A stretch of 64,000 nt of DNA from Niallia nealsonii (GCF_002835805.1 NZ_PISE01000004.1:1-64000); one strand, 5' to 3'; positions 35,059 to 44,298 are shown, numbered from the stretch's first letter. Translations and numbers: made by a program. The notes: generated by a model from the sequence alone, not told the origin.

Positions 35059-36024
35059 ATGAACATGGTGAAAGAAACAAAAGACAAAGTCCTGGATATA
35101 AAGAATTTAGACATTCATTTTAAAACAAAAGGAAATAAGGTTTTTAAGGCCGTAAGCAATGTCTCGTTTTATGTGAATGAAGGAGAAACCTATGGATTAG
35201 TAGGAGAGTCCGGTTCAGGGAAAAGTACTACGGTTAGAGCTATTCTTAATTTAGTAGATATTACAAATGGAAGTATTTCTTATAAGGATCAAGATATTTC
35301 TAAACTGGGAAATAAACAGTTTTGGCCACTGCGAAAAGAATTACAGATGATTTTCCAAGACCCTATTTCTTCACTAGATCCCAAAAAAAGCATTGGAGAA
35401 ACCTTAGAGGAAGTTTTAAAGATTCATAAATTGTATTCCCCAAAAGAAAGAACTTATCAGGCAATGAAAATTCTTAAAGAAGTCGGTTTGCAAACAGAAC
35501 ATTATTATAAATTTCCTCACCAAATATCTGGAGGTCAGGCTCAACGGGTTTGTATCGCTCGTGCTTTAATTATTAATCCTACGATTCTCGTATGTGATGA
35601 GCCTGTATCGGCATTAGATGTTTCCGTTCAAGCACAAATTATTAATTTGCTGTTAGATTTAAAGGAAGAATTTAATTTAACGCAAATTTTTATCGCTCAT
35701 GATTTAGGGGTTGTTCGTCATATTTCAGATCGAATCGGTACGATGTATTTAGGGAATATTGTCGAAGAAGCTCCAACTGACTTATTATTTGAAAACCCTC
35801 TCCATCCCTATACAAAATTATTATTGTCATCCATTCCGAAACCAGACCCATTTGTTGAAAGAGAAAGAATTGAATTAGAAGGGGAATCTACATCTGTCAA
35901 TCATGAAGCAAAAGGGTGTAAATATGCTGCTAAGTGCCCTTTCACAAAAGATATTTGTAAATCAGCAGTACCTGAGTTAAAGGAGATTGAAGCCCATCAT
36001 TTTGTAGCTTGTCATCTCTACTGA
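35059..36024 (+). CDS. Dipeptide-type ABC ATPase (DppF-like)
   Basis: ATPase of 321 aa with Walker A GESGSGKSTT, signature ISGGQAQR and Walker B ILVCDEPVSALD. The C-terminal CKYAAKCPFTKDIC cluster parallels that of the preceding ATPase. Two start codons (35059, 35065) share the SD AGGGGTGAT. The 215 bp after it hold no gene, only AT-rich DNA with two TTTTTTAATG direct repeats just before the amidohydrolase genes. Confidence 0.93.
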   Translation: MNMVKETKDKVLDIKNLDIHFKTKGNKVFKAVSNVSFYVNEGETYGLVGESGSGKSTTVRAILNLVDITNGSISYKDQDISKLGNKQFWPLRKELQMIFQDPISSLDPKKSIGETLEEVLKIHKLYSPKERTYQAMKILKEVGLQTEHYYKFPHQISGGQAQRVCIARALIINPTILVCDEPVSALDVSVQAQIINLLLDLKEEFNLTQIFIAHDLGVVRHISDRIGTMYLGNIVEEAPTDLLFENPLHPYTKLLLSSIPKPDPFVERERIELEGESTSVNHEAKGCKYAAKCPFTKDICKSAVPELKEIEAHHFVACHLY

Positions 36025-36239
36025 AATATCAGAATAGACTGAATTTTAAGTAGGTGCATATTGAATATATAACAGTATTAGATGGATGAGAGGACCATTG
36101 TCATCGTAGTGAGCATGGAAAAGTTTTAAAGCCTGATTTAGTTATTTTACATGAAGGATATTAAGAGTACGATAACATTTTTTAATGCTGATATCGTTTT
36201 TTAATGAAGTACGATTAATTTATAGAAAGAGGTTATAGG

Positions 36240-37871
36240 ATGAAAGCAGATCTATTTTTTACAAACGGTGAAGTTGTTACAGTAGATTCAAAGTTTACCA
36301 TTTCTGATTCCGCGGTCATTGTAGGCAATAGAATTATGGCAACAGGCTCTTACGATGAATTAAAAGGCTGGATAGGTGAAGATACGGACATCATTGATTT
36401 AGAGGGGAAAAGTCTGCTCCCAGGAATTATTGATTCTCATTTGCATATTGGCATTCACGGTCTATTAAAAATGGCTCATGATGTAAAAAAATACAAGAGT
36501 ATTAAAGAACTAGTCTCTGATTTTCAAGAAAAAGCGAAAAATATGCCTGAAGGAGGTTGGCTGCGTGGCTGGAACTTTAATGATCATACGGTAGAGGAGC
36601 TGCGTTTACCGACTAAAGAAGATTTAGATCAAATTTCTACAAAACATCCTATTTATATTCAGCGTGTTTGTGGACATATTGTTAGTGCCAACAGTTATGC
36701 CCTAAAAATGGCAGGCATTACAAAAGATACCGTGCCGCCAGATGGGGGAGACATTACTATTGAAAATGGAGAACTAAATGGTGTTCTAAAAGAAACGGCT
36801 AGCAATTTGGTTACAGATATGGATCAATATTCAGACGAAGAATATATGGAAGGATTAAAAAAGGCTGCAAAAGATTATTTAAGTGTAGGGATTACAAGTG
36901 TCCATGATTTGGGTGGACGAGATAATCACATGATGCTTCTGCAAAAGGCAGCAAGAGATCCAGAATTTCATACGCGCATATATGCAACAGTTGTGAAGCT
37001 GTTTGAAAATACACCTAACGCCATTAACACGATGTTGCGTGCAGGGATACTATCTGGCCTTGGAGATGAAAAGTTTAAGATTGGGCCTAGTAAATTATTT
37101 CTTGATGGAACGATTGGCGGACGAACAGCTTTTATGACAGAAGGGTATATGGAGGAGGAAGATAATAAAGGCATCTCTTATTTAGATCAAAAAACCCTTA
37201 ATGCAATTATGGAAAAAGCTCATATAGCGGGAAATCAACTAACAGCACATGCCATTGGCAATGGTGCGCTAAAACAAATGATTCATTGTATCGACTATGT
37301 GACAAGTTTAGATGGAAGAGAGGATCATCGTCATCGAATAGAGCATGCTCCATTACCAGATGAGGAAGATATGAAAAAAATAAAGGAATTAGGTATTGTA
37401 ATCAACTTGAATCCGGCATTTCTATATGAACATGGTGAAGACTATAAGGCGAATATTGGGGAAGTAAGAGTTCATAAAATGATGCCAGTCAAAACCTTGT
37501 TGGAAAAAGGCATTATGGTTTGTGCTTCTTCCGATAGCCCTTATTTTCACCACTATAATCCTTTCCTAGGTATGTATGAATTAGTCAACCGAAAAACGAA
37601 AAAAGGAATGTTCATTGGTTTTGATGAAAAAATTTCAATAGAAGATGCTATTAAAATTTTTACTTATAACAATGCTTATGCAAGCTTTGAAGAAGGCATA
37701 AAAGGAAGTATTGAAGCAGGGAAACTAGCTGATTTAGTTGTTTTAGACCGTTCCATCTTAAGTTGTCCATCAGAATCTATTAAAGATATTAAAGTAGAAA
37801 TGACGATTTTTGATGGAAAGATTGTTTATGAAAATAAGGCAGCAGAAATTAATGGGGGAGTAAGAGGGTGA
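36240..37871 (+). CDS. Amidohydrolase family 3 protein (YtcJ-like), first copy
   Basis: Metal-dependent hydrolase of 543 aa. The amidohydrolase-3 composite barrel begins with SLLPGIIDSHLHIG (metal HxH). It contains QRVCGHIVSANSYAL, KLFLDGTIGG, an HAIGNGALKQMI histidine segment, HRHRIEHA and an SSDSPYF aspartate region near residue 427. Family members cleave N-acyl or N-formyl amides. The stop overlaps the start of a paralogue by 4 nt. The product probably acts on the compound imported by the Dpp-type system. Confidence 0.88.
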   Translation: MKADLFFTNGEVVTVDSKFTISDSAVIVGNRIMATGSYDELKGWIGEDTDIIDLEGKSLLPGIIDSHLHIGIHGLLKMAHDVKKYKSIKELVSDFQEKAKNMPEGGWLRGWNFNDHTVEELRLPTKEDLDQISTKHPIYIQRVCGHIVSANSYALKMAGITKDTVPPDGGDITIENGELNGVLKETASNLVTDMDQYSDEEYMEGLKKAAKDYLSVGITSVHDLGGRDNHMMLLQKAARDPEFHTRIYATVVKLFENTPNAINTMLRAGILSGLGDEKFKIGPSKLFLDGTIGGRTAFMTEGYMEEEDNKGISYLDQKTLNAIMEKAHIAGNQLTAHAIGNGALKQMIHCIDYVTSLDGREDHRHRIEHAPLPDEEDMKKIKELGIVINLNPAFLYEHGEDYKANIGEVRVHKMMPVKTLLEKGIMVCASSDSPYFHHYNPFLGMYELVNRKTKKGMFIGFDEKISIEDAIKIFTYNNAYASFEEGIKGSIEAGKLADLVVLDRSILSCPSESIKDIKVEMTIFDGKIVYENKAAEINGGVRG

Positions 37872-39505
37872 AAAAAGCAGATGTGGTTTTTATTAATGGA
37901 GAAGTCATAACCGTGGATCAGCATTTCTCTATTACAGAGGCAGTAGCAATACTTGATCATAAAATTATGGCTGTCGGAAAAAATGAAGAAATAAAAAAGT
38001 ATATTGGTGGGGAAACAAAGATAATTGATTTAGAAGGCAAGAGTTTATTGCCAGGCTTTATTGATGCACATTTACATATGGCTGAAACTGGGCTTACCAA
38101 ATTGGCTTTTGATGTAAGAGCTGTTGAGAGTATGGAAGATATGATAGCTCTGCTTAAACAACAGACCAAGGATATTCCAAAAGGACAATGGATAAGAGGG
38201 TGGGGGTTTAATGATAATCGAATAAAGGAAGGGAGAATGCCTACAAGATGGGAACTGGATGAAATTTCAACCAAACATCCTATTTATATTCAGAGATCAT
38301 GTAATCATATCCTTTCGGCAAATTCCTATGCGCTCCAATTAGCAGAGATTCACAATCAATCAGAACCACTAGAAGATGGGGAGATTGAGAAAGAAAATGG
38401 AATCGTTAATGGTGTATTAAAAGAATCAGCTAGAATGAAAGTTTTAGACCTTGATCAATATAGTGAAAGAGAGTATTTAGAAGCAATCCAAATTGCATCG
38501 AAAGAATTTATAGCTGCTGGAATCACAAGTGTTCATGATCTAGGGTCAAAGTTCCCAAAGCATATGATAATGATGCAAAAGGCAATGCGAGATCCTGATA
38601 TTAAAATAAGAATATATGGAACGGTTGTTTCTTTTGATAATACAACAGATGCTATTGGCCAAACATTAGAGGCTGGAATTCTTTCAGGAGCTGGGAATGA
38701 CAGATTTCGAATCGGTCCAAGCAAGTTGTTCTTAGATGGAAGTTTGACGGGGCGCACCGCTGCGATGAAAGATGGCTATATTGGCGATAAGAATAATAAA
38801 GGGATTGTCTATTTAAGCCAAGAAAAACTCCATTCTATTATGGAAAATCCTCATCTTGCAGGCTGCCAAATTGCTGCCCATGCAATCGGAGATACAGCTG
38901 TTGAAATGATGGTCGATTGTATTGAACATGTCACAAGCCTTGATAACCGAAAAAATCATCGGCACCGCATAGAACATGCCTCTGTTACTTCAAAGGAATT
39001 ATTAAAAAGAATAAAAGATTTAGAGATAGTAGTCATCCCAAATCCGGCCTTCCTTTATCCATTTGGCGAGGAGTATGTCAATAATATTGGTGAACGAGCG
39101 CAGTCTATGTTCCCTATTCGTTCTTTTCTAGATTATGGAATTATGGTTGCAGCAGGATCAGATAGTCCGGTTACTGAATATAACCCTATTATTGGGATCT
39201 ATGAACTGGTCAATCGAAGAACAAAAAATGGATTATTGATCGGACCTGAAGAAAGAATAACGATAGAAGAGGCTATTAAAATATTTACTTATAATGGGGC
39301 TTATGCCAGTTTTGAAGAACAGACAAAGGGAAGCATTGAACCTGGGAAACTAGCCGATTTAGTCGTAATTGATCAATCTATCCTCCGTTGTCCATCGGAA
39401 GATATCTTACATGTAAAAGTGGAAATGACTGTTTTTAATGGCGAAATTGTATATGTTAGAGAACCTAATTCATTCGTTTCAACAAGTATGAGTGAAAATG
39501 TTTAA
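37868..39505 (+). CDS. Amidohydrolase family 3 protein (YtcJ-like), second copy
   Basis: Tandem paralogue of the preceding gene, 545 aa, with the same motifs: SLLPGFIDAHLHMAE, KLFLDGSLTGRTAAM, AAHAIGDTAVEMM, HRHRIEHA and AGSDSPVTEYNP. The two copies agree closely at metal sites but differ at substrate-facing stretches (for example NPAFLYEHGEDY against NPAFLYPFGEEY). This suggests divergence toward related substrates. GTG start overlapping the previous stop, with GGGGGAGTAAGAG as SD. Confidence 0.88.
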   Translation: MKKADVVFINGEVITVDQHFSITEAVAILDHKIMAVGKNEEIKKYIGGETKIIDLEGKSLLPGFIDAHLHMAETGLTKLAFDVRAVESMEDMIALLKQQTKDIPKGQWIRGWGFNDNRIKEGRMPTRWELDEISTKHPIYIQRSCNHILSANSYALQLAEIHNQSEPLEDGEIEKENGIVNGVLKESARMKVLDLDQYSEREYLEAIQIASKEFIAAGITSVHDLGSKFPKHMIMMQKAMRDPDIKIRIYGTVVSFDNTTDAIGQTLEAGILSGAGNDRFRIGPSKLFLDGSLTGRTAAMKDGYIGDKNNKGIVYLSQEKLHSIMENPHLAGCQIAAHAIGDTAVEMMVDCIEHVTSLDNRKNHRHRIEHASVTSKELLKRIKDLEIVVIPNPAFLYPFGEEYVNNIGERAQSMFPIRSFLDYGIMVAAGSDSPVTEYNPIIGIYELVNRRTKNGLLIGPEERITIEEAIKIFTYNGAYASFEEQTKGSIEPGKLADLVVIDQSILRCPSEDILHVKVEMTVFNGEIVYVREPNSFVSTSMSENV

Positions 39506-39541
39506 AAGAATCGATGAAATTCTCATTTTAGGAGGGATTAT

Positions 39542-41191
39542 ATGATTTTGGTCGAGGATTTCTATCAAACTGTTAGTCAATGGACAAAAAAATTAGTTGA
39601 AATTCCTAGTATAAATGGAACAGTAGGGGAAGTAACCGTTATGGACGAAGTAGAAAGGCTGTTAAGGACTTTCCCTTATTTTGAGAAACACCCTGACCGT
39701 GTTTGGTACAAAGAGATTCCAGGAGATCCTTTAGGAAGAAAAAGCGTTTTTGGACTGGTGATAGGTGAAAAAGGCTATTCAACTAAAACCGTGTTATTAC
39801 ATGGTCATTTAGATACAGTGGCAATAGATGATTTTGGAGAATTAAAGAATTATGCCACAGATCCAGAAGGTTTGATGGAGAAAATGAAGGAACTAGATTT
39901 AGATGAAGAAGTTAAAATGGATTTAGATTCAGGAGATTGGTATTTTGGCAGAGGCAGTGTGGATATGAAGAGTGGTGTGGCCTCTCATTTATCCGTTCTT
40001 CAATATCTCTCCGAACATACAAGTGAATTTTCAGGAAATGTGTTATTTATGGCAAATCCGATTGAAGAAACCACACATGGTGGAATCATTGATGCCTTAG
40101 AGGAACTGGTGCGTCTTAAGAAAGAGCAGCATTTTGAGTATATAACGGCCATCAATGCTGATTTTATAGGCCCTTTATATCCTGGAGATAGGACGAAATA
40201 TATTTATTTAGGTTCTGTAGGCAAGTTATTGCCTTCTTTTTATATCAGAGGGAAAGAAACGCATGTAGGCCAGCCTTTTGAAGGATTGGATCCAAATTTA
40301 ATTGCGTCGGAATTAGTGAGAAGGATTAATTATAATATGTCACTGGCTGATGAGGCTGAAGGAGAAACTACTTTACCCCCTGTTACGTTAAAGTTAGAAG
40401 ATTTGAAGAAAAGCTATAATGTTCAAACTCCTTTTTCATCATTTGTCTATTTTAATTACTTTGTTCATAAGATTACGCCTAGTGAAGTCATCTCTCAATT
40501 ATTAGAAATAGCCCTCGATGCCTTCAAAGATGTTATTGCTGATCTTAACCGTCAATATACTAAGTATTGTGAGGTACTGAATAGAGAAACCGAATCACTT
40601 CCTTGGAAACCGAGAGTAATCACGTATGAAGAATTATATACAAAAGTGATGAAAGATTCTGGAGAGATGGTTAATGAGCGCTTGCAAGAGGTTCTTGATA
40701 AAAATAAAAGGGAGGATTTAAGGATTGTAAGCAGAATGCTGGTTGATGAACTGTTAAAAATGGATGCTGATCATACTCCTGTTATTGTGTTATTCTTTAG
40801 TGCTCCCTATGTACCGCATAACTATGCCAAAGATATGAAAGAACATGATCAAAAATGGCTAAAGCAGTTAGATTCATTAGCACAAGAGATAGGCGAAAAA
40901 AATAATGAAACATTCCAGATTAAAAAGTTTTTTCCATCATTGACCGATAGCAGTTACTTATCAATGGATGATAGTGATAAAGATATAGAAACTATCAAAT
41001 CCAACTTTCCTGGTATGGACGTATTATATCCTGTTCCTGTAAAGACGATAAAGAGCTTGGATATTCCAGCTATAAACTTAGGAGTCTGGGGAAAAGACGC
41101 TCACAAGTGGACAGAAAGGGTTTATAAACCATTTTCATTCCAAATATTACCTGAATTAATAACGAAGTTTACATTAAGTTTATTAGATTAA
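39542..41191 (+). CDS. M20-family hydrolase, RocB-like, copy 1
   Basis: Zinc-dependent M20 peptidase/deacylase of 549 aa, the length of the RocB (arginine-utilisation) family. The metal site is visible in LLHGHLDTVAID, in the GRGSVDMKSGVASHL segment and in NPIEETTHGG, with a final histidine in KDAHKWTERV. It ends the transporter/amidohydrolase group and probably hydrolyses an amide or peptide bond in the imported compound. A paralogue lies at 51776-53416. RocB itself has no firmly assigned reaction. Confidence 0.85.
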   Translation: MILVEDFYQTVSQWTKKLVEIPSINGTVGEVTVMDEVERLLRTFPYFEKHPDRVWYKEIPGDPLGRKSVFGLVIGEKGYSTKTVLLHGHLDTVAIDDFGELKNYATDPEGLMEKMKELDLDEEVKMDLDSGDWYFGRGSVDMKSGVASHLSVLQYLSEHTSEFSGNVLFMANPIEETTHGGIIDALEELVRLKKEQHFEYITAINADFIGPLYPGDRTKYIYLGSVGKLLPSFYIRGKETHVGQPFEGLDPNLIASELVRRINYNMSLADEAEGETTLPPVTLKLEDLKKSYNVQTPFSSFVYFNYFVHKITPSEVISQLLEIALDAFKDVIADLNRQYTKYCEVLNRETESLPWKPRVITYEELYTKVMKDSGEMVNERLQEVLDKNKREDLRIVSRMLVDELLKMDADHTPVIVLFFSAPYVPHNYAKDMKEHDQKWLKQLDSLAQEIGEKNNETFQIKKFFPSLTDSSYLSMDDSDKDIETIKSNFPGMDVLYPVPVKTIKSLDIPAINLGVWGKDAHKWTERVYKPFSFQILPELITKFTLSLLD

Positions 41192-41197
41192 ATTTTA

Positions 41198-41250
41198 TCA
41201 CGCATGAACGGGCTTTTGACCCCCACTGATTGAAGTTTCACTTTATGATA
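41198..41250 (+). repeat. ACGGGC-type intergenic repeat, short form
   Basis: TATCACGCATGAACGGGC, TTTTGACCCCCACTGATTG and AAGTTTCACTTTATGATA. A partial second copy (CATGCATGAACGGGCTTT, 41317-41370) follows the terminator, so two units flank it. Confidence 0.75.
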
Positions 41251-41273
41251 AAAATATATGCTTAATGTGTGTG

Positions 41274-41316
41274 AAACTCCATGTTGATGAACCTTCATTC
41301 AACATGGAGTTTTTAT
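41274..41316 (+). terminator. Terminator after the RocB-like gene
   Basis: Perfect 14-bp stem AAACTCCATGTTGA (41274-41287) / TCAACATGGAGTTT (41299-41312) plus TT. It lies between two units of the ACGGGC repeat. The remaining sequence to 41539 contains the second unit and the promoter region of the next gene. Confidence 0.85.
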
Positions 41317-41539
41317 CATGCATGAACGGGCTTTCTACTTCGCCTAAGATGATAAGAGAAACTTCCGTATATATTTCTTCTTGTGATAAAACAGAATGCT
41401 ATTTGTCCTTGTTAATTTATTGGGACGCAGAATTATTAAGATTGTAAAATTTCTGTTTAATTTTTCCTAATAATAAAATAATTGACTAAGCCTATGCTAC
41501 TCTATAGATAACTTTTTAGGTGAAAAGGGGCTGGAGAGA

Positions 41540-42877
41540 TTGACGAGAATCGTAGTAGCAGGAGCAGGTTATGTTGGTTTAGTCACAGGCGTTTGTTTGG
41601 CAGAAGTTGGGCATAAGGTTACTTGTGTTGATTTTGTAGAGGATAAAATCGATTTGTTGAAAAAAGGGGTGTCTCCTATTTATGAGCCTGATCTTAATGA
41701 ATTGATTAGGAAGAATATAAACGCAGATAAGTTGTCCTTTACGACAGATTATAAAAATGCCTATTGTGATGCGGATGTTATTTTTATTGGTGTGGGAACA
41801 CCAGAAAATGAGGATGGTTCAGCCAACTTAAATTTTGTTTATACGGTTGCTCGTCAAATTGCAGAAACTATCACACGTGATTGTTTAATTGTAATTAAAT
41901 CAACTGTGCCAATAGGGACAAATGATAAAGTAGAAATATTTATTAAGAACTATTTAAAACATGATGTTCATGTAGAAGTGGCTTCTAATCCAGAATTCCT
42001 TGCACAAGGAACGGCGGTTAGGGATACGCTTTCTGCTTCTCGTATCGTCATCGGAGCAGAAAGTGAACATGCTAAACAAGTTTTACAAGATATATATGCA
42101 CCATTTAAGCAGCCAATACTTTCGATGAATCGCCGCAGTGCGGAAATGGTGAAGTATGCTTCGAATGACTTTTTAGCTTTAAAAATCTCCTTTATAAATG
42201 ATATTGCCAATCTTTGTGAAACAGTTGGAGCGAATATTGAGGAGGTAACCACTGGAATGAGCTATGACGCGCGCATTGGCAATAAATTTTTAAACCCTGG
42301 AATTGGCTATGGCGGATCTTGTTTCCCAAAAGATACAAAAGCATTGCATTGGCTATCGGAAGAAGAGGGGTATGTGCTGCGGACAGTAAAGGCTGCAATT
42401 GAAGTAAATGAAAAACAAAAGTTTAAGTTAATGAAAAAGGCAAGAAAAGACTTTGCTTCTTTTCAAGGATTAAAGGTTGCTGTATTAGGGTTAACTTTTA
42501 AACCAGGAACCGATGATTTAAGAGAGGCGCCATCTATTCCTAATGTCCGCTTATTAGTAAACGAAGGTGCACAAGTCTATGCTTATGATCCTGTTGGAAT
42601 GGAGAACTTTAAGAAGATTTATCCAACACAAGTGGTTTATGAGAGCACAGCGGAAAAGGCATTAGAAGATGCTGATTTATGTTTCATCTTTACAGAGTGG
42701 GAAGAAATTAAAACAATGGATATGAAAGTATTCAAAGATAAGATGAAAACACCGTTCGTTTATGATGGGCGCAACTGTTTTGCATTAGCAGAAGCAGAAG
42801 AAGCAGGGATTTATTATCAATCGATTGGGCGGCCAGAAGTGAAGACATTTGAAGCAAAAAAAGAAGTAATCTTATAA
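41540..42877 (+). CDS. ugd: UDP-glucose 6-dehydrogenase
   Basis: NAD-dependent enzyme of 445 aa that oxidises UDP-glucose to UDP-glucuronate for envelope polysaccharides. The N-terminal Rossmann motif is VVAGAGYVGLVTGVCLAE (4-21). A catalytic cysteine lies in YGGSCFPKDTKALHW (about residues 254-268). The UDP-binding C-terminal domain contains LTFKPGTDDLREAPS. TTG start after GGCTGGAGAG. Monocistronic with its own terminator. It resembles B. subtilis Ugd/TuaD/YtcA; which of these it replaces is not clear. Confidence 0.93.
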   Translation: MTRIVVAGAGYVGLVTGVCLAEVGHKVTCVDFVEDKIDLLKKGVSPIYEPDLNELIRKNINADKLSFTTDYKNAYCDADVIFIGVGTPENEDGSANLNFVYTVARQIAETITRDCLIVIKSTVPIGTNDKVEIFIKNYLKHDVHVEVASNPEFLAQGTAVRDTLSASRIVIGAESEHAKQVLQDIYAPFKQPILSMNRRSAEMVKYASNDFLALKISFINDIANLCETVGANIEEVTTGMSYDARIGNKFLNPGIGYGGSCFPKDTKALHWLSEEEGYVLRTVKAAIEVNEKQKFKLMKKARKDFASFQGLKVAVLGLTFKPGTDDLREAPSIPNVRLLVNEGAQVYAYDPVGMENFKKIYPTQVVYESTAEKALEDADLCFIFTEWEEIKTMDMKVFKDKMKTPFVYDGRNCFALAEAEEAGIYYQSIGRPEVKTFEAKKEVIL

Positions 42878-42886
42878 ATTTCTTAG

Positions 42887-42921
42887 AAAAGAGATATTTG
42901 GGAAAATGTCTCTTTTTTTTT
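42887..42921 (+). terminator. Terminator of ugd
   Basis: AAAAGAGA (42887-42894) / TCTCTTTT (42909-42916) followed by a T run. Confidence 0.8.
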
Positions 42922-43140
42922 GCCATTATTGAAATGTTGATAAAAGGAGAGGCAGAAAATAGTGAAGTGATAATCATTGTAGGGGCTGCATTCGGATTTA
43001 TCATTTATACCTGGTTTGCCGCTAGAGATGCGGAAGTTGCTGTTACGCATGCAATTGTAGAGTTTTGTCGAAATAATACGAGCGATATTTATTTATTTTT
43101 TATATATCTAATAGTAAAATAGTACCAGTGTTTTTGGATT

Positions 43141-43245
43141 GGATGTAAGGTATTTTCTTGAAGATGGGACGCTAAGTTACTTGACTATAGTGATAGTAAC
43201 GAATAAGACAGCTGAGCTACCTAAAATAATACCTATTTTAGGAGG
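43141..43245 (+). promoter_or_regulatory. Decayed c-di-GMP-I-like riboswitch with conserved SD-masking hairpin
   Basis: Paralogous to 14970-15073. The core GGGACGCTAAGTTAC (43167-43181), ACAGCTGAGCTACC near the end and the hairpin CCTAAAATA (43220-43228) / TATTTTAGG (43234-43242) are kept. The closing helix has changed in a compensatory way: AGGTA (43148-43152) with TACCT (43218-43222), where the first copy has AGGCA/TGCCT. The SD AGGAGG (43240-43245) again lies in the right arm. The AAACC strand and the GAAA tetraloop are lost, and the second domain is rearranged, so ligand binding may be altered or gone. Confidence 0.6.
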
Positions 43246-43252
43246 ATACACA

Positions 43253-43366
43253 ATGATAACGTCTCTGTCAGAAGAACTAGACAAAGAATGGCTAGAGTTG
43301 ATTTTAGAGGCTCGGGATTTAGGCATTTCTATAGAAGAAGTTTTGGCATTTCTTAAAAAAAATTAG
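43253..43366 (+). CDS. SinI-like antirepressor, second copy, 37 aa
   Basis: SinI-domain micro-protein: ELDKEWLELILEARDLGISIEEVLAFLKK, in register with the 15087 copy and with B. subtilis SinI. The real start is the ATG at 43253, seven bases after AGGAGG; the longer frame from 43139 runs through the leader RNA. The two genes share the run GAAGAACTAGACAAAGAATGG at nearly full identity. Substitutions in the C-terminal helix (VLAFLKK against IRKFLLA) may change partner preference. Confidence 0.8.
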   Translation: MITSLSEELDKEWLELILEARDLGISIEEVLAFLKKN

Positions 43367-43389
43367 ATTCCTTATAAAGGGTCTTTTTT
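43366..43389 (+). terminator. Terminator of the second SinI-like gene
   Basis: TCCTT / AAGGG with an outer GA/TC pair (43366-43383), then six Ts. It corresponds in position to the terminator of the first copy. Confidence 0.6.
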
Positions 43390-43498
43390 ATATTACTGAA
43401 ATAAAAAGGTACTATAGATAAGTCTATCATTCTGCTATACCATTTATCAGCAGAAAATTTTCACCTCAAGAAATTCTGCCAAGGTCTATCCACATGTC

Positions 43499-43536
43499 AA
43501 CAGCCCCTTTTCTGTATAAGAAAATGGGGCTGTTTT
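43499..43536 (+). terminator. Strong hairpin terminator, orphan
   Basis: AACAGCCCC (43499-43507) and GGGGCTGTT (43526-43534) with a pairing TTTTCT/AGAAAA interior, then TT. No gene lies directly upstream beyond the SinI-like gene, so it may be a second terminator or the end of a lost gene. Confidence 0.7.
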
Positions 43537-43592
43537 AGTGGAAAAAAGGCATTTTTAGATTGATTTTCATTTACGCTCCTTATTATTCGGTT

Positions 43593-43769
43593 TTACTTCA
43601 ATTCACTTGCTATTTTCTGCAAATAATCAGGGATTTTATTTGCTCCCTGGCATGTATGACAATAGATTACTTTAACGGCTTGATTGGAGATATACTGATT
43701 TAATACATGTGTCGGTATTTCTGTAGGACAGCCACAAGAAGTACAAAACAATAAATATTTATAGTTCAT
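43593..43769 (-). CDS. Small CxxC zinc-ribbon-like protein, 58 aa
   Basis: Begins MNYKYLLFCTSCGCPTEIP and has a second pair in VIYCHTCQGANK, giving C9, C12 and C38, C41 as a probable zinc ribbon. The start at 43769 is preferred because AAAGGTGG stands upstream, while the longer frame has no SD. The C-terminus (IPDYLQKIASELK) looks helical. No family is recognised. Confidence 0.6.
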   Translation of the reverse strand: MNYKYLLFCTSCGCPTEIPTHVLNQYISNQAVKVIYCHTCQGANKIPDYLQKIASELK

Positions 43770-44298
43770 AATAATCCAACCACCTTTTAAAGTATAGTTT
43801 AATAAAATATATTCTCTTTCTATTAAATTATACGTCAAAATAAGAAAAAAATGATGAAAAAATGAATTTACTAGATAAATAGAATAAAAAAAATAGATAC
43901 GCTAAAGTTATTGGGTAGAAGCAGGGAAAAGCTGCTTATCTATAGGATGATTGCGCTTCCTTATAATGCTTTTATAGAAAGCTATATCCACTATATTTAT
44001 TTTTCTAGCAAATAAAGGGGGAGAGTTCTTGTCTGTTTTTATTAAGGAAGTTTTTTTACTTTAGCATGCAAGGTAGAAAAGAATGGAATAATTATCAAGT
44101 TTAATTATTAGACAATTCAGATATATAGCTATTAGAATAAGAATATCTAAAAAAAGTAGTAAATCATTATTCTAATTTCCTTTATATTTTTCCTTCTTCA
44201 TTCATAGCTCCTAGAAGATTCATACTTTCCAGAATCAATGTACTGTCCCTATTTCAAGATTTAGTATTCTACTAAAAAATTAATTCGAGGTGATTGTA
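43770..44298 (+). other. Intergenic region without a clear gene
   Basis: AT-rich DNA. A short hairpin AAGCAGGGAAAAGCTGCTT lies near 43920. A strong SD (AAAGGGGGAGAG) near 44018 precedes a TTG frame of only 11 codons, so it is perhaps a leader peptide or a broken gene. The right end holds the promoter and SD of the HcnA-like gene. Confidence 0.4.

Noticed and set aside
41265-41447. 60-codon ORF after the RocB-like gene
   Set aside because: It runs across a terminator hairpin and a repeat unit and lacks an SD.
42934-43122. ORF with hydrophobic segments between ugd and the second riboswitch
   Set aside because: The frame starts inside or just after the ugd terminator, the SD AAAGGAGAGG is followed by no well-spaced start, and no homology is recognised; perhaps debris of a membrane-protein gene.
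43139-43252. Extended N-terminus of the second SinI-like protein
   Set aside because: It translates the riboswitch leader; the ATG at 43253 has a well-spaced AGGAGG and aligns with the first copy.
43910-43980. Possible riboswitch-like fold in the HcnA-like upstream region
   Set aside because: Only a simple 6-bp hairpin is visible; no conserved aptamer signature was recognised.
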